Made by a program: the position numbers and the translations under genes. Shown here one piece after another: positions 53,286 to 64,000 of a stretch of 64,000 nt of DNA. Source of the stretch: Perognathus longimembris pacificus (Eukaryota > Chordata > Mammalia > Rodentia > Heteromyidae); the NCBI RefSeq assembly GCF_023159225.1, contig NW_025957165.1, positions 1 through 64,000 on the forward strand, given 5' to 3'. The notes beneath the pieces were generated by a model. It saw nothing but the letters and a program-made list of their open reading frames with translations. It was not told the DNA's origin and searched no databases. Positions within the stretch are counted from its first letter, which is position 1, and the number at the start of each line of letters is the position of its first letter.

Positions 53286-56200
53286 ACTTCCTGGTATGGT
53301 TACTGTACTGGTAACTCCCCAAAAGAATCTGGATTGTGATGAGGGAACAGAGAAAAAAGCTCATTTAGGACGTGCACTTACGAAGGGGGTAGGCAGGTGT
53401 TTATCAGGGATTATATCTTCTGAGCATAAAAACAGCTGGAGATTGTTAAGGTAATCACACAGGGGAAAGGATAATGTACTGGAAACTCCTCAGAAGAGTC
53501 TGATTTGTGGTGAGGGGAGAGAGATAAAAGCTCATTTAGAACGACATGAACATGCTGCGTAGGTAGCTGTTTATCAGTAAATATCTCCACTGAGATTAAG
53601 AAAAGCAGTAGGTTAATAAATTAAGTACTTCCTGGTATGGTAACTGTAGTGGTAATTCCCCAAAAGAATCTCGATTGTGGTGAGGGATCAGAGAAAAAAG
53701 CTCATTTAGGACGTGCACTTACGAAGGGGCTAGGCAGCGGTATATCAGGGAGTAAACCTTCTGAGAATAAAAACAGTTGGAGCTTGTTAAGGTAATTACA
53801 CAGGGGAAAGGATAATGTACTGGGAACTCCTCAGAAGAATCTGGTTTGTGGTGAGGGGAGAGAGATAAAAGCTCATTTAGGAACGACATGAACATGCTGT
53901 GAAGGTACCTGTTTATCAGTAAATATCTCCACTGAGATTAAGAAAAGCAGTAGCTTAATAAATTAAGTACTTCCTGGTATGGATACTGTACTGGTAACTC
54001 CCCAAAAGAATCTGGATTGTGGTGAGGGAACAGAGAAAAAAGCTCATTTAGGACCTGCACTTACGAAGGGGGTAGGCAGCTGTATATCAGGGAGTATCCC
54101 TTCTGAGAATAAAAACAGCTGGAGCTTGTTAAGGTAATTACACACCGGAAAGGATAATTTACTGGGAACTCCTCAGAAGAATCTCATTTTTGGTGAGGCG
54201 AGACAGATAAAAGCTCATTTAGGAACGACATGAAAAAGCTGCATAGGTAGCTGTTTATCAGTAAATATCTCCACTGAGATTAAGAAAAGCAGTAGCTTAA
54301 TAAATTAAGTACTTCCCTGTATGGTTACTGTACTGGTAACTCCCCAAAAGAATCTGGATTATGGTGAGGGAACAGAGAAAAAAGTCATTTAGGACCTGCA
54401 CTTACCAAGGGGGTAGGCAGCTGTATATCAGGGAGTGTCCCTTCTGAGAATAAAAACAGCTGGAGCATGTGAAGGTAATTACACAGGGGAAAGCATAATG
54501 TACTGGGAACTCCTCAGAAGAATCTGATTTGTGGTGAGGGGAGAGAGATAAAACCTCATTTAGGAACGACATGAAAATGCTGCATAGGTAGCTGTTTATC
54601 AGTAAATATTTCCACTGAGATTAAAAAAGCAGTAGATTAATAAATTAAGTACTTCCTGGTATGGTTACTGTACTGGTAACTCCCCAAAAGAATCTGGATT
54701 GTGGTGAGGGAACAGAGAAAAAAGCTCATTTAGGACATGCACTTACGAGGGAGTAGGCAGCTGTATATCAGGGAGTAAACCTTCTGAGAATAAAAACAGC
54801 TGGAGCTTGTTAAGGTAATTACACAGGAGAAAGGATAATGTACTGGGAACTCCTCAGAAGAATCTGATTTGTGGTGAAGAGAGAGAGATAAAAGCTCATT
54901 TAGGAACGACATGAACATGCTGGGTAGGTAGCTGTTTAATCAGTAAATATCTCCACTGAGATTAAGAAAAGCAGTAGCTTAATAAATTAAGTACTTTCTG
55001 GTATGGTTACTGTACTGGTAACTCCTCGAAAGAATCTGGATTGTGGTGAGGGAACAGCGAAAAAAGCTCATTTAGGACCTGCACTTACGAGGGAGTAGGC
55101 AGCTGTATATCAGGGAGTAAACCTTCTGAGAATAAAAACAGCTGGAGCTTGTTAAGGTAATTAACCAGGGGAAAGGATAATGTACTGGGAACTCCTCAGA
55201 AGACTCTGATTTGTGGTGAGGGGAGAGAGATAAAAGCTCATTTAGGAACGACATGAACATGCTGCATAGGTAGCTGTTTATCAGTAAATATCTCCACTGA
55301 GATTAAGAAAAGCAGTAGCTTAATAAATTAAGTACTTCCTGGTATGGTTACTGTACTGGTAACTCCCCAAAAGAATCTGGATTGTGGTGAGGGATCAGAG
55401 AAAAAAGCTCATTTAGGACCTGCCCTTAGGAAGGGGGTAGGCAGCTGTATATCAGGGAGTATACCTTCTGAGAATAAAAACAGCTGGAGTTTGTTAAGGT
55501 AATTACACAGCGGAAAGGATAATGTACTGGGAACTCGTCAGAAGAATCTGATTTGTGGTGAGGGGAGAGAGATAAAAGCTCATTTATGAACGACTTGAAC
55601 ATGCTGCCTAGGTAGATGTATATCAGTAAATATCTCCACTGAGATTAAGAAAAGCAGTAGCTTAATAATTAAAGTACTTCCTGGTATGGATACTGTACTG
55701 GTAACCCCCCAAAAGAATCTGGATTGTGGTGAGGGAACAGAGAAAAAAGCTCATTCAGGACGAGCCCTTACGAAGGGGGTAGGCAGCTGTGTATCAGGGA
55801 GTAAACCTTCTGAGAATAAAAACAGCTGGAGCTTGTCAAGGTAATTACACATGGGAAAGGATAACGTACTGGGAACTCCTCAGAAGAATCTGATTTGTGG
55901 TGAGGGGAGAGAGATATAAGCTCATTTAGGAACGACATGAACATGCTGCGTATGTAGCTGTTTATCAGTAAATATCTCCACTGAGTTTAAGAAAAGCAGT
56001 AGCTTAATAAATTAAGTACTTCCTGGTATGGTTACTGTACTGGTAACACCCCAAAAGAATCTGGATCGTGGTGAGGGAACAGAGAAAATAGCTCATTTAG
56101 GAACTGCAATTGCTAAGGGGGTAGGCAGCTGTATATCAGGGAGTATCCCTTCTTAGAATAAAAAGAGCTGGAGTGTGTTAAGTAAATTACACAGGGGAAA

Positions 56201-56672
56201 GGATAACATACTGGGAACTCCTCAGAAGAATCTGATTTGTGATTAGGGGAGAGAGATAAAAGCTCATTTAGGAACGACATGAAAATGCTGCATATGTAGC
56301 TGTTTATCAGTAAATATCTCCACTGAGATTAAGAAAAGCAGTAGCTTAATAAATTAAGTAATTCCTGGCATGGTTATTGTACTGGTAACTCCCCAAAAGA
56401 ATCTGGATTGTGGTGAGGGAACAGAGAAAAAAGCTCATTTAGGACCTGCACTTACGAAGGGGGTAGGCAGCTGTATATCAGGGAGTATTCCTTCTGAGAA
56501 TAAAAACAGCTGGAGCTTGTTAAGGTAATTACACAGGGGAAATGATAATGTACTGGGAACTCCTCAGAAGAATCTGATATGTGGTGAGGGGAGAGAGATA
56601 AAAGCTCATTTAGGAACGACATGATCATGCTGCGTATGTAGCTGTTTATCAGTAAATATCTCCACTAAGATT

Positions 56673-56686
56673 AAGAAAAGCAGTAG
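56673..56686 (+). repeat. Target-site duplication, 5' copy (SINE copy 2)
   Basis: AAGAAAAGCAGTAG, the same 14 bp at the same satellite position as in copy 1. Confidence 0.9.
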
Positions 56687-56700
56687 GTGGGCTGGGGATA

Positions 56701-56711
56701 TAGCCTAGCGG
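56701..56711 (+). promoter_or_regulatory. Pol III A box in SINE copy 2
   Basis: TAGCCTAGCGG, identical to copy 1. Confidence 0.8.
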
Positions 56712-56744
56712 CAAGAGTGCCTGCATCGGATACACAAGGCCCTA

Positions 56745-56755
56745 GGTTCGATTCG
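56745..56755 (+). promoter_or_regulatory. Pol III B box in SINE copy 2
   Basis: GGTTCGATTCG, with the same single mismatch at the last base as copy 1. Confidence 0.8.
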
Positions 56756-56891
56756 CCAGCACCACATATACAGAAAACGGCCAGAAGCGTTGCTGTGGTT
56801 CAAATGGTAGAGTGCTAGACTTGAGCGGGAAGAAGCCAGGGACAGTGCTCAGGCCCTGAGTCCAAGGCCCAGGCCTGGCAAAAAAAAAAAA

Positions 56892-56905
56892 AAGAAAAGC
56901 AGTAG
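56892..56905 (+). repeat. Target-site duplication, 3' copy (SINE copy 2)
   Basis: Exact repeat of 56,673-56,686, overlapping the end of the A-tail by two bases. Confidence 0.9.
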
Positions 56906-58726
56906 CTTAATAAATTAAGTACTTCCTGGTATGGTTACTGTACTGGTATCTCCCCAAAAGAATCTGGATTGTCGTGAGGGAACAGAGAAAAAAGCTCATT
57001 TAGGACCTGCAATTACGAAGGGGGTAGGCAGCTGTTTATCAGGGATTATCCCTTGTGAGAATAAAAACACCTGGAGCTTGTTAAGGTAATTACACAGGGG
57101 AAAGGATAATGTACTGGGAACTCCTCAGAGGAGTCTGATTTGTGGTGAGGGGAGAGTGATAAAAACTCATTTAGGAACGACAGGAAAATGCTGCATAGGT
57201 AGCTGTTTATCAGTAAATATCTCCACTGAGAATAAGAAAAGCAGTATCTTAATAAATTAAGTACTTCCTTGTATGTTTTCTGTACTGGTAACTCCCCAAA
57301 AGAATCTGGATTGTGGTGAGGGAACAGAGAAAAAAGCTCATTTAGGACCTGCACTTACGAAGGGGGTAGGCAGCTGTATATCAGGGAGTAAACCTTCTGA
57401 GAATAGAAACAGCTGGAGCTTGTTAAGGTAATTACACAGGGGAAAGGATTATGTACTGGGAACTCCTCAGAAGAATCTGATTTGTGGTGAGGGGAGAGAG
57501 ATAAAAGCTCATTTAGGAACGACATGTACATGCTGCGTAGGTAGCTGTTTATCAGTAAATATATCCACTGAGATTAAGAAAAGCAGTAGCTTAATAAATT
57601 AAGTACTTCCTGGTATGGTTACTGTACTGGTAACTCCCCAAAAGAATCTGGATTGTTGTGAAGGAACAGAGAAAAAAGCTCATTTAGGACCTGCACTTAC
57701 GAAGGAGGTAGGCAGCTGTATATCAGGGAGTATCCCTTCTGAGAATAAAAACAGATGGAGGTTGTTAAGGTAATTACACACGGGAAAGGATAATGTACTG
57801 GGAACTCCCCAGAAGCATCTGATTTGTGGTGAAGGGAGAGAAATAAAAGCTCATTTAAGAACGACATGAACATTCTGCATAGGTAGCTGTTTATCAGTAA
57901 ATATCTCCTCTGAGATTAAGAAAAGCAGTAGCTTAATAAATGAAGTACTTCCTGGTATGGTTACTGTACTGGTAACTCCCCAAAAGGATCTGGATTGTGG
58001 TGAGGGAACAGAGAAAAAAGCTCATTTAGAACCTGCACTTGCGAAGGGGGTAGGCAGCTGTATATTAGGGAGTAAACCTTCTGAGAATAAAAACAGCTGG
58101 AGCTTGTTAAGGTAATTACACAGGGGAATTGATAATGTACTGGGAACTGCTCGGAACAATCTGATATATGGTAAAGGGAGAGAGATAAAAGCTCATTTAG
58201 GAACGACATGAACATGCTGCGTAGGTAGCTGTTTATCAGTAAATATCTCCACTGTGATTAAGAAAAGCAGTAGCTTAATAAATTAAGTACTTCCTGGTAT
58301 GGTTACTGTACTGGTAACTCCCCAAAAGAATCTGGATTGTGGTGAGGGAACAGAGAAAAAAGCTCATTTAGGACCTGCACTTACGAAGTGTTTAGGCAGC
58401 TGTATATCAGGAAGTATCCCTTCTGAGAATAAAAACAGCTGGAGCTTGTTTAGGTAATTACACAAGGGAAAGGATAATGTACTGGGAACTCCTCAGAAGA
58501 ATCTGATTTGTGGTGAGCGGAGAGAGATAAACGCTCATTTAGGAACGACAGGAAAATGCTGCATAGGTAGCTTTTTATCAGTAAATATCTCCACTGAGAT
58601 TAAGAAAAGCAGTAGCGTAATAAATTAAGTACTTCCTGGTATGGTTACTGTACTGGTAACTACCCAAAAGAATCTGCATTGTGGTGAGGGAACAGAGAAA
58701 AACGCTCATTTAGGACCTTCATTTAC

Positions 58727-58804
58727 GAAGGGGGTAGGCAGCTGTATATCAGGGAGTAAACCTTATGAAGGGGGTAGGCAGCAGTATATCAGGAGTAAAC
58801 CTCC
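58727..58804 (+). repeat. 40-bp internal duplication (block copy 2)
   Basis: 'gaaggggg' starts at 58,727 and 58,767, with 'ccttatgaag' at the join as in 44,421-44,498. Confidence 0.85.
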
Positions 58805-59701
58805 TGAGATTAAAAACAGCTGTAGCTTCTTAAAGTAATTACACAGGGCAAAGTATAATGTACTGGGAACTCCACAGAAGAATCTGATTTGTAGTGAGTG
58901 TAGAGAGATAAAAGCTCATTTAGGAACGACATGAACATGCTGCAGGTAGCTGTTTATCAGTAAATATCTCCACTGAGATTAAGAAAAACAGTATGTTAAT
59001 AAATTAAGTACTTTCCGGTATGGTTACTGTACTGGTAACTCCCCAAAGAATCTGGATTGTGGTGAGGGAACAGAGAAAAAAGCTCATTAAGGACCTGCAC
59101 TTACGAAGGGGTTAGGCACCTGTATATCAGGTACTATCCCTTCTGAAAATAAAAGCAGCTGGAGCTTGTTAAGGTAATAACACAGGGGAAAGGATAATGT
59201 ACTGGGAACTCCTCAGAAGAATCTGATTTGTGGTGAGAGGAGAGAGATAAAAGCTCATTTAGGCACGACATGAGCATGCTGCGTAGGTAGCTGTTTATCA
59301 GTAAATATCTCCACTGTGATTAAGAAAACAGTAGCTTAATAAATTAAGTCCTACCTGGTATGGTTACTGTATTGCTAACGCCCCAAAAGAATCTGGATTG
59401 TGGTGAGGGAACAGAGAAAAAAGCTCATTTAGGACGTGCAATTAGGAAGGAGGTAGGCAGCTGTATATCAGGGAGTATCCCTTCTGAGAATAAAAACAGC
59501 TGGAGCTTGTTAAGGTAATTACACAGGGGAAAGGATAATGTACTGGGAACTCCTCAGAAGAATCTGATTTGTGGTGAAGGGAGAGAGATAAAAGCTCATT
59601 TAGGAACGACATGAACATGCTGCATATGTAGCTGTTTATCAGTAAATGTCTCCACTGAGATTAAGAAAAGAAGTAGCTTAATAAATAGAGTACTTCCTGG
59701 T

Positions 59702-59911
59702 ATGGTTACTGTACTGGTAACTCCCCAAAAGAATCTGGATTGTGGTGAGGGAACAGAGAAAAAAGCTCATTTAGGACCTGCACTTACGAAGGGGTTACGC
59801 AGCTGTATGGTTACTGTACTGGTAACTCCACAAAAGAATCTGGATTGTGGTGAGGGAACAGAGATAAAAGCTCCTTTAGGACCTGCACTTACGAAGGGGG
59901 TAGGCAGCTGT
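59702..59911 (+). repeat. 105-bp internal duplication (block copy 2)
   Basis: 'atggttactg' starts at 59,702 and 59,807, with 'ggggttacgcagc' as in 45,396-45,605. Confidence 0.85.
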
Positions 59912-61600
59912 ATATCAGGGAGTATCCTTTCTGAGAATAAAAACAGCTGGAGCTTGTTAAGGTAATTACACAGGGGAAAGGATAATGTACTCGGAACTCC
60001 TCAGAAGAATCTGATTTGTGGTGAGCGGAGAGAGATAAAAGCTCATTTAGGAACGACATGAACATGCTGCATATCTAGCTGTTTATCAGTAAATATCTCC
60101 ACTGAGATTAAGAAAAGCAGTAACTTAATAACTTAAGTACTTCCTGGTATGGTTACTGTACTGGTAACTCCCCAAAAGGATCTGAATTGTGGTGAGGGAA
60201 CAGAGAAAAAAGCTCATTTAGGACGTGCACTTGCGAAGGGGGTAGGCAGCTGTATATCAGGGAGTATAACTTCTGAGATAAAAACAGCTGGAGATTGTTA
60301 AGGTAATTACACAGGGGAAAGGATAATGTACTGGGACCTCCTCAGAAGAATCTGATTTGTGGTGAGCGGAGAGAGATAAAAGCTCATTAAGGAACGACAG
60401 GAAAATGCAGCATAGGTAGCTTTTTATAAGTAAATATCTCCACTGAGATTAAGAAAAACAGTATCTTAATAAATTAAATAATTTCTGGTATGGTTACTGT
60501 ACTGGTAACTCCCCAAAAGAATCTGGATTGTGGTGAGGGAACAGAGAAAAAAGCTCATTTAGGACCTGCACTTACGAAGGGGTTAGGCAGATGTATATCA
60601 GTTACTATCCCTTCTGAGAATAAAAGCAGCTGGAGCTTGTTAAGGTAATTACACAGGGGAAAGGATAATGTACTGGGAACTCCTCAGAAGAATCTGATTT
60701 GTGGTGAGAGGAGAGATATAAAAGCTCATTTAGGCACGACATGAGCATGCTGCGTATGTAGCTGTTTATCAGTAAATATCTCCACTGTGATTAAGAAAAC
60801 AGTAGCTTAATAAATTAAGTCCTACCTGGTATGGTTACTGTACTGCTAACTCCCCAAAAGAATCTGGATTGTTGTGAAGGAACAGAGAAAAAAGCTCATT
60901 TAGGACCTGCACTTACGAAGGAGGTAGGCAGCTGTATATCAGGGAGTATCCCTTCTGAGAATAAAAACAGATGGAGGTTGTTAAGGTAATTACACACGGG
61001 AAAGGATAATGTACTGGGAACTCCTCAGAAGAATCTGATTTGTGGTGAAGGGAGAGAAATAAAAGATCATTTAAGAACGACATGAACATTCTGCATAGGT
61101 AGCTGTTTATCAGTAAATATCTCCTCTGAGATTAAGAAAAGCAGTAGCTTAATAAATGAAGTACTTCCTGGTATGGTTACTGTACTGGTAACTCCCCAAA
61201 AGGATCTGGATTGTGGTGAGGGAACAGAGAAAAAAGCTCATTTAGAACCTGCACTTGCGAAGGGGGTAGGCAGCTCTATATCAGGGAGTATCCCTTCTGA
61301 GAATAAAAACAGCTGGAGCTTGTTAAGGTAATTACACAAGGGAAAGGATAATGTACTGGGAACTCCTCAGAAGAATCTGATTTGTGGTGAGCGGAGAGAG
61401 ATAAACGCTCATTTAGGAACGACAGGAAAATGCTGCATAGGTAGCTTTTTATCAGTAAATATCTCCACTGAGATTAAGACAAGCAGTAGCTTAATAAATT
61501 AAGTACTTCCTGGTATGGTTACTGTACTGGTAACTACCCAAAAGAATCTGCATTGTGGTGAGGGAACAGAGAAAAACGCTCATTTAGGACCTTCATTTAC

Positions 61601-61678
61601 GAAGGGGGTAGGCAGCTGTATATCAGGGAGTAAACCTTACGAAGGGGGTAGGCAGCAGTATATCAGGAGTAAATCTCC
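61601..61678 (+). repeat. 40-bp internal duplication (right end, first)
   Basis: 'gaaggggg' starts at 61,601 and 61,641. It resembles the 47,635 copy, with 'gtaaatctcctgag' instead of 'gtaaacctcctgag'. Confidence 0.85.
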
Positions 61679-63343
61679 TGAGATTAAAAACAGCTGTAGC
61701 TTGTTAAAGTAATTACACAGGGCAAAGTATAATGTACTGGGAACTCCACAGAAGAATCTGATTTGTAGTGAGTGTAGAGAGATAAAAGCTCATTTAGGAA
61801 CGACATGAACATGCTGAAGGTAGCTGTTTATCAGTAAATATCTCCACTGAGATTAAGAAAAACAGTATCTTAATAAATTAAGTACTTTCTGGTATGGTTA
61901 CTGTACTGGTAACTCCCCAAAGAATCTGGATTGTGATGAGGGAACAGAGAAAAAAGCTCATTTAGGACCTGCACTTACGAAGGGGTTAGGCACCTGTATA
62001 TCAGGTACTATCCCTTCTGAAAATAAAAGCACCTGGAGCTTGTTAAGGTAATAACACAGGGGAAAGGATAATGTACTGGGAACTCCTCAGAAGAATCTGA
62101 TTTGTGGTGAGAGGAGAGAGATAAAAGCTCATTTAGGCACGACATGAGCATGCTGCGTAGGTAGCTGTTTATCAGTAAATATCTCCACTGTGATTAAGAA
62201 AACAGTAGCTTAATAAATTAAGTCCTACCTGGTATGGTTACTGTATTGCTAAGTCCCCAAAAGAATCTGGATTTTGGTGAGGGAACAGAGAAAAAAGCTC
62301 ATTTAGGACCTGCAATTAGGAAGGAGGTAGGCAGCTGTATATCAGGGAGTATCCCTTCTGAGAATAAAAACAGCTGGAGCTTGTTAAGGTAATTACACAG
62401 GGGAAAGGATAATGTACTGGGAACTCCTCAGAAGAATCTGATTTGTGGTGACGGGAGAGAGTTAAAAGCTCATTTAGGAACGACATGAACATGCTGCATA
62501 TGTAGCTGTTTATCAGTAAATGTCTCCACTGAGATTAAGAAAAGAAGTAGCTTAATAAATAGAGTACTTCCTGGTATGGTTACTGTACTGGTAACTCCCC
62601 AAAAGAATCTGGATTGTGGTGAGGGAACAGAGAAAAAAGCTCATTTAGGACCTGCACTTACGAAGGGGTTAGGCAGATGTATATCAGGTACTATCCCTTC
62701 TGAGAATAAAAGCAGCTGGAGCTTGTTAAGGTAATTACACAGGGGAAAGGATAATGTACTGGGAACTCCTCAGAAGAATCTGATTTGTGGTGAGAGGAGA
62801 GAGATAAAAGCTCATTTAGGCACGACATGAGCATGCTGCGTAGGTAGCTGTTTATCAGTAAATATCTCCACTGTGATTAAGAAAACAGTAGCTTAATAAA
62901 TTAAGTCATACCTGGTATGGTTACTGTACTGCTAACTCCCCAAAAGAATCTGGATTGTGGTGAGGGAACAGAGAAAAAAGCTCATTTAGGACCTGCATTT
63001 ACGAAGGGGTAGGCAGCTGTATATCAGGGAGTATCCCTTCTGAGAATAAAAACAGCTGGAGCTTGTTAAGGTAATTACACAGGGGAAAGGATAATGTACT
63101 GGGAACTCCTCAGAAGAATCTGATTTGTGGTGAGTTTTGAGAGATAATATCTCATTTAGGAACGACATGAACATGCTGCGTATGTAGCTGTTTATCAGTA
63201 AATATCTCCACTGAGATTAAGACAAGCAGTAGCTTAATAAATTAAGTACTTCCTGGTATGGTTACTGTACTGGTAACTACCCAAAAGAATCTGCATTGTG
63301 GTGAGGGAACACAGAAAAACGCTCATTTAGGACCTTCATTTAC

Positions 63344-63421
63344 GAAGGGGGTAGGCAGCTGTATATCAGGGAGTAAACCTTACGAAGGGGGTAGGCAGCA
63401 GTATATCAGGAGTAAACCTCC
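63344..63421 (+). repeat. 40-bp internal duplication (right end, second)
   Basis: 'gaaggggg' starts at 63,344 and 63,384, as in the 47,635 and 50,508 copies. It lies 1,743 bp after the previous one (five dimers plus the excess), showing loss of dimers relative to the 2,873-bp spacing. Confidence 0.85.
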
Positions 63422-64000
63422 TGAGATTAAAAACAGCTGTAGCTTGTTAAAGTAATTACACAGGGCAAAGTATAATGTACTGGGAACTCCACAGAAGAAT
63501 CTGATTTGTAGTGAGTGTAGAGAGATAAAAGCTCATTTAGGAACGACATGAACATGCTGCAGGTAGCTGTTTATCAGTAAATATCTCCACTGAGATTAAG
63601 AAAAACAGTATCTTAATAAATTAAGTACTTTCTGGTATGGTTACTGTACTGGTAACTCCCCAAAGAATCTGGATTGTGATGAGGGAACAGAGAAAAAAGC
63701 TCATTTAGGACCTGCACTTACGAAGGGGTTAGGCACCTGTATATCAGGTACTATCCCTTCTGAAAATAAAAGCACCTGGAGCTTGTTAAGGTAATAACAC
63801 AGGGGAAAGGATAATGTACTGGGAACTCCTCAGAAGAATCTGATTTGTGGTGAGAGGAGAGAGATAAAAGCTCATTTAGGCACGACATGAGCATGCTGCG
63901 TAGGTAGCTGTTTATCAGTAAATATCTCCACTGTGATTAAGAAAACAGTAGCTTAATAAATTAAGTCCTACCTGGTATGGTTACTGTATTGCTAAGTCCC

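Larger units (their letters stand above)
56687..56893 (+). mobile_element. Dimeric tRNA-derived (ID-type) SINE, copy 2
   Basis: The body is identical to the element at 42,382-42,587. The only difference is 14 A instead of 13 in the tail. The same insertion point, flanks and target-site duplication show that this is not a second insertion. It is the first one, carried along when the 7.66-kb satellite block was duplicated. Confidence 0.9.
53285..60946 (+). repeat. 7.66-kb duplicated block, copy 2 (carries a SINE)
   Basis: Colinear with 38,980-46,640. The SINE, its target-site duplication, the 40-bp event (58,727) and the 105-bp event (59,702) are all present at the matching places. Differences are sparse except for a cluster at about 54,320-54,555. 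At about 60,946 the match ends and sequence like 43,424 ('acagatggaggttg') takes over. Confidence 0.9.
1..64000 (+). repeat. Satellite array of 342-bp dimers (171-bp A + 171-bp B monomers), entire window
   Basis: Every part of the window except two copies of one SINE is made of head-to-tail copies of a 342-bp unit. Successive A heads fall at 14,541, 14,883, 15,224 and 15,566, which is 341-342 bp apart. Each unit splits into two 171-bp halves that begin with the same ten bases (tcatttagga) and end in 'agc'. Consensus A and B agree at 122 of 171 positions in an ungapped hand alignment, so the dimer arose by duplication and divergence of one 171-bp ancestor. All copies are in one orientation and I saw no inverted segment. 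G+C is about 44% for A and 39% for B. The array starts exactly at an A head at base 1 and is still running at base 64,000, so neither edge is present. I do not recognise this satellite by name. Centromeric or pericentromeric location is likely from general satellite biology but is not shown by the sequence. Confidence 0.97.
60946..64000 (+). repeat. Recombined higher-order pieces, right end
   Basis: From 60,946 the units first resemble 43,424-43,740, then pass to a unit like 44,101-44,330. Bases about 61,515-62,650 follow 47,549-48,690 at offset 13,966. At about 62,670 the expected 105-bp duplication is absent and the text switches to 'ggcagatgtatatcagg', as at 46,970. Bases about 62,670-64,000 then follow 46,960-48,290 at offset 15,709. 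The order is that of the 2,873-bp unit with several dimers missing. No gene is present. Confidence 0.8.

Noticed and set aside
1..64000. Dozens of open reading frames of about 60-110 codons on both strands, many reading nearly the same peptide
   Set aside because: 171 is 57 codons, so a stop-poor frame in one monomer recurs in every copy. The minus-strand frame simply spans A from an ATG in B to a stop near the A head, and the plus-strand frame starts in B at 'tatggttactg'. Indels between copies shift frame freely, no start context or splice structure is kept, and the peptides match no family I know.
1..64000. CRISPR array or other prokaryotic repeat locus
   Set aside because: The repeats are contiguous 171/342-bp units without unique spacers, there are no cas genes, and an ID-type SINE shows a mammalian genome.
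1..64000. Primate alpha satellite
   Set aside because: Only the 171-bp length agrees. I see no alpha-satellite sequence, CENP-B box or pJ-alpha motif, and the SINE is of rodent type, not Alu.
1..64000. Endogenous retrovirus, LINE or DNA transposon within the array
   Set aside because: Apart from the two SINE copies I found no stretch that fails to read as A or B monomer, and no long coding frame, LTR ends or terminal inverted repeats.
13000..64000. Inverted array segments or a strand switch
   Set aside because: The head 'gctcattta' and the tail 'gtggtgaggg' read in the same direction throughout; I found no section where only their reverse complements occur.

Overview
The window is one uninterrupted tandem satellite-DNA array from a mammal, with no protein-coding gene that I can support. 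The basic unit is a 342-bp dimer of two 171-bp monomers, called A and B here, always in the same orientation. Both halves share the head 'tcatttagga' and the tail 'agc'. Aligned without gaps, hand-written consensus A and B match at 122 of 171 positions (71%). About 187 dimers fill the 64 kb, and the array runs off both ends. The consensus dimer is about 41% G+C.

The only non-satellite DNA is a tRNA-derived dimeric SINE of about 205 bp with a poly(A) tail and a perfect 14-bp target-site duplication. It occurs twice (42,382-42,587 and 56,687-56,893) because the satellite block carrying it was itself duplicated. Its left half has pol III A and B boxes and an ID-like sequence. As I recall, its overall sequence resembles the dimeric ID-type SINEs of castorimorph rodents (IDL-Geo of pocket mice, kangaroo rats and pocket gophers; related elements in beavers). 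A castorimorph, most likely geomyoid, rodent is therefore the best guess for the host. A centromeric or pericentromeric location is an inference from length, homogeneity and higher-order structure.

Layout (boundaries approximate): 1-4,100 moderately diverged dimers with an A-B-B-A-B-B phase break; 4,100-8,115 dimers whose variants recur at 17,615-21,390; 8,116-13,870 a tract crowded with small deletions and A/B chimeric units that begins abruptly and may be a consensus artefact; 13,870-17,590 the most homogeneous dimers; 17,590-23,500 copies of the 4.1-7.9 kb block plus a 3,072-bp shifted partial copy; 23,500-38,980 diverged dimers with smaller multi-dimer duplications; 38,980-46,640 and 53,285-60,946 a 7.66-kb near-identical duplicated block carrying the SINE; 46,300-52,540 a 2,873-bp (8-dimer) higher-order repeat in two copies; 60,946-64,000 recombined pieces of the same higher-order units.

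There are no genes to work together. What the window records is satellite evolution: unequal exchange, conversion patches, microhomology-flanked internal duplications, one retroposition, and possible CpG decay. The many short open frames on both strands (about 60-110 codons) are the same monomer read again and again, and they shift frame freely between copies.
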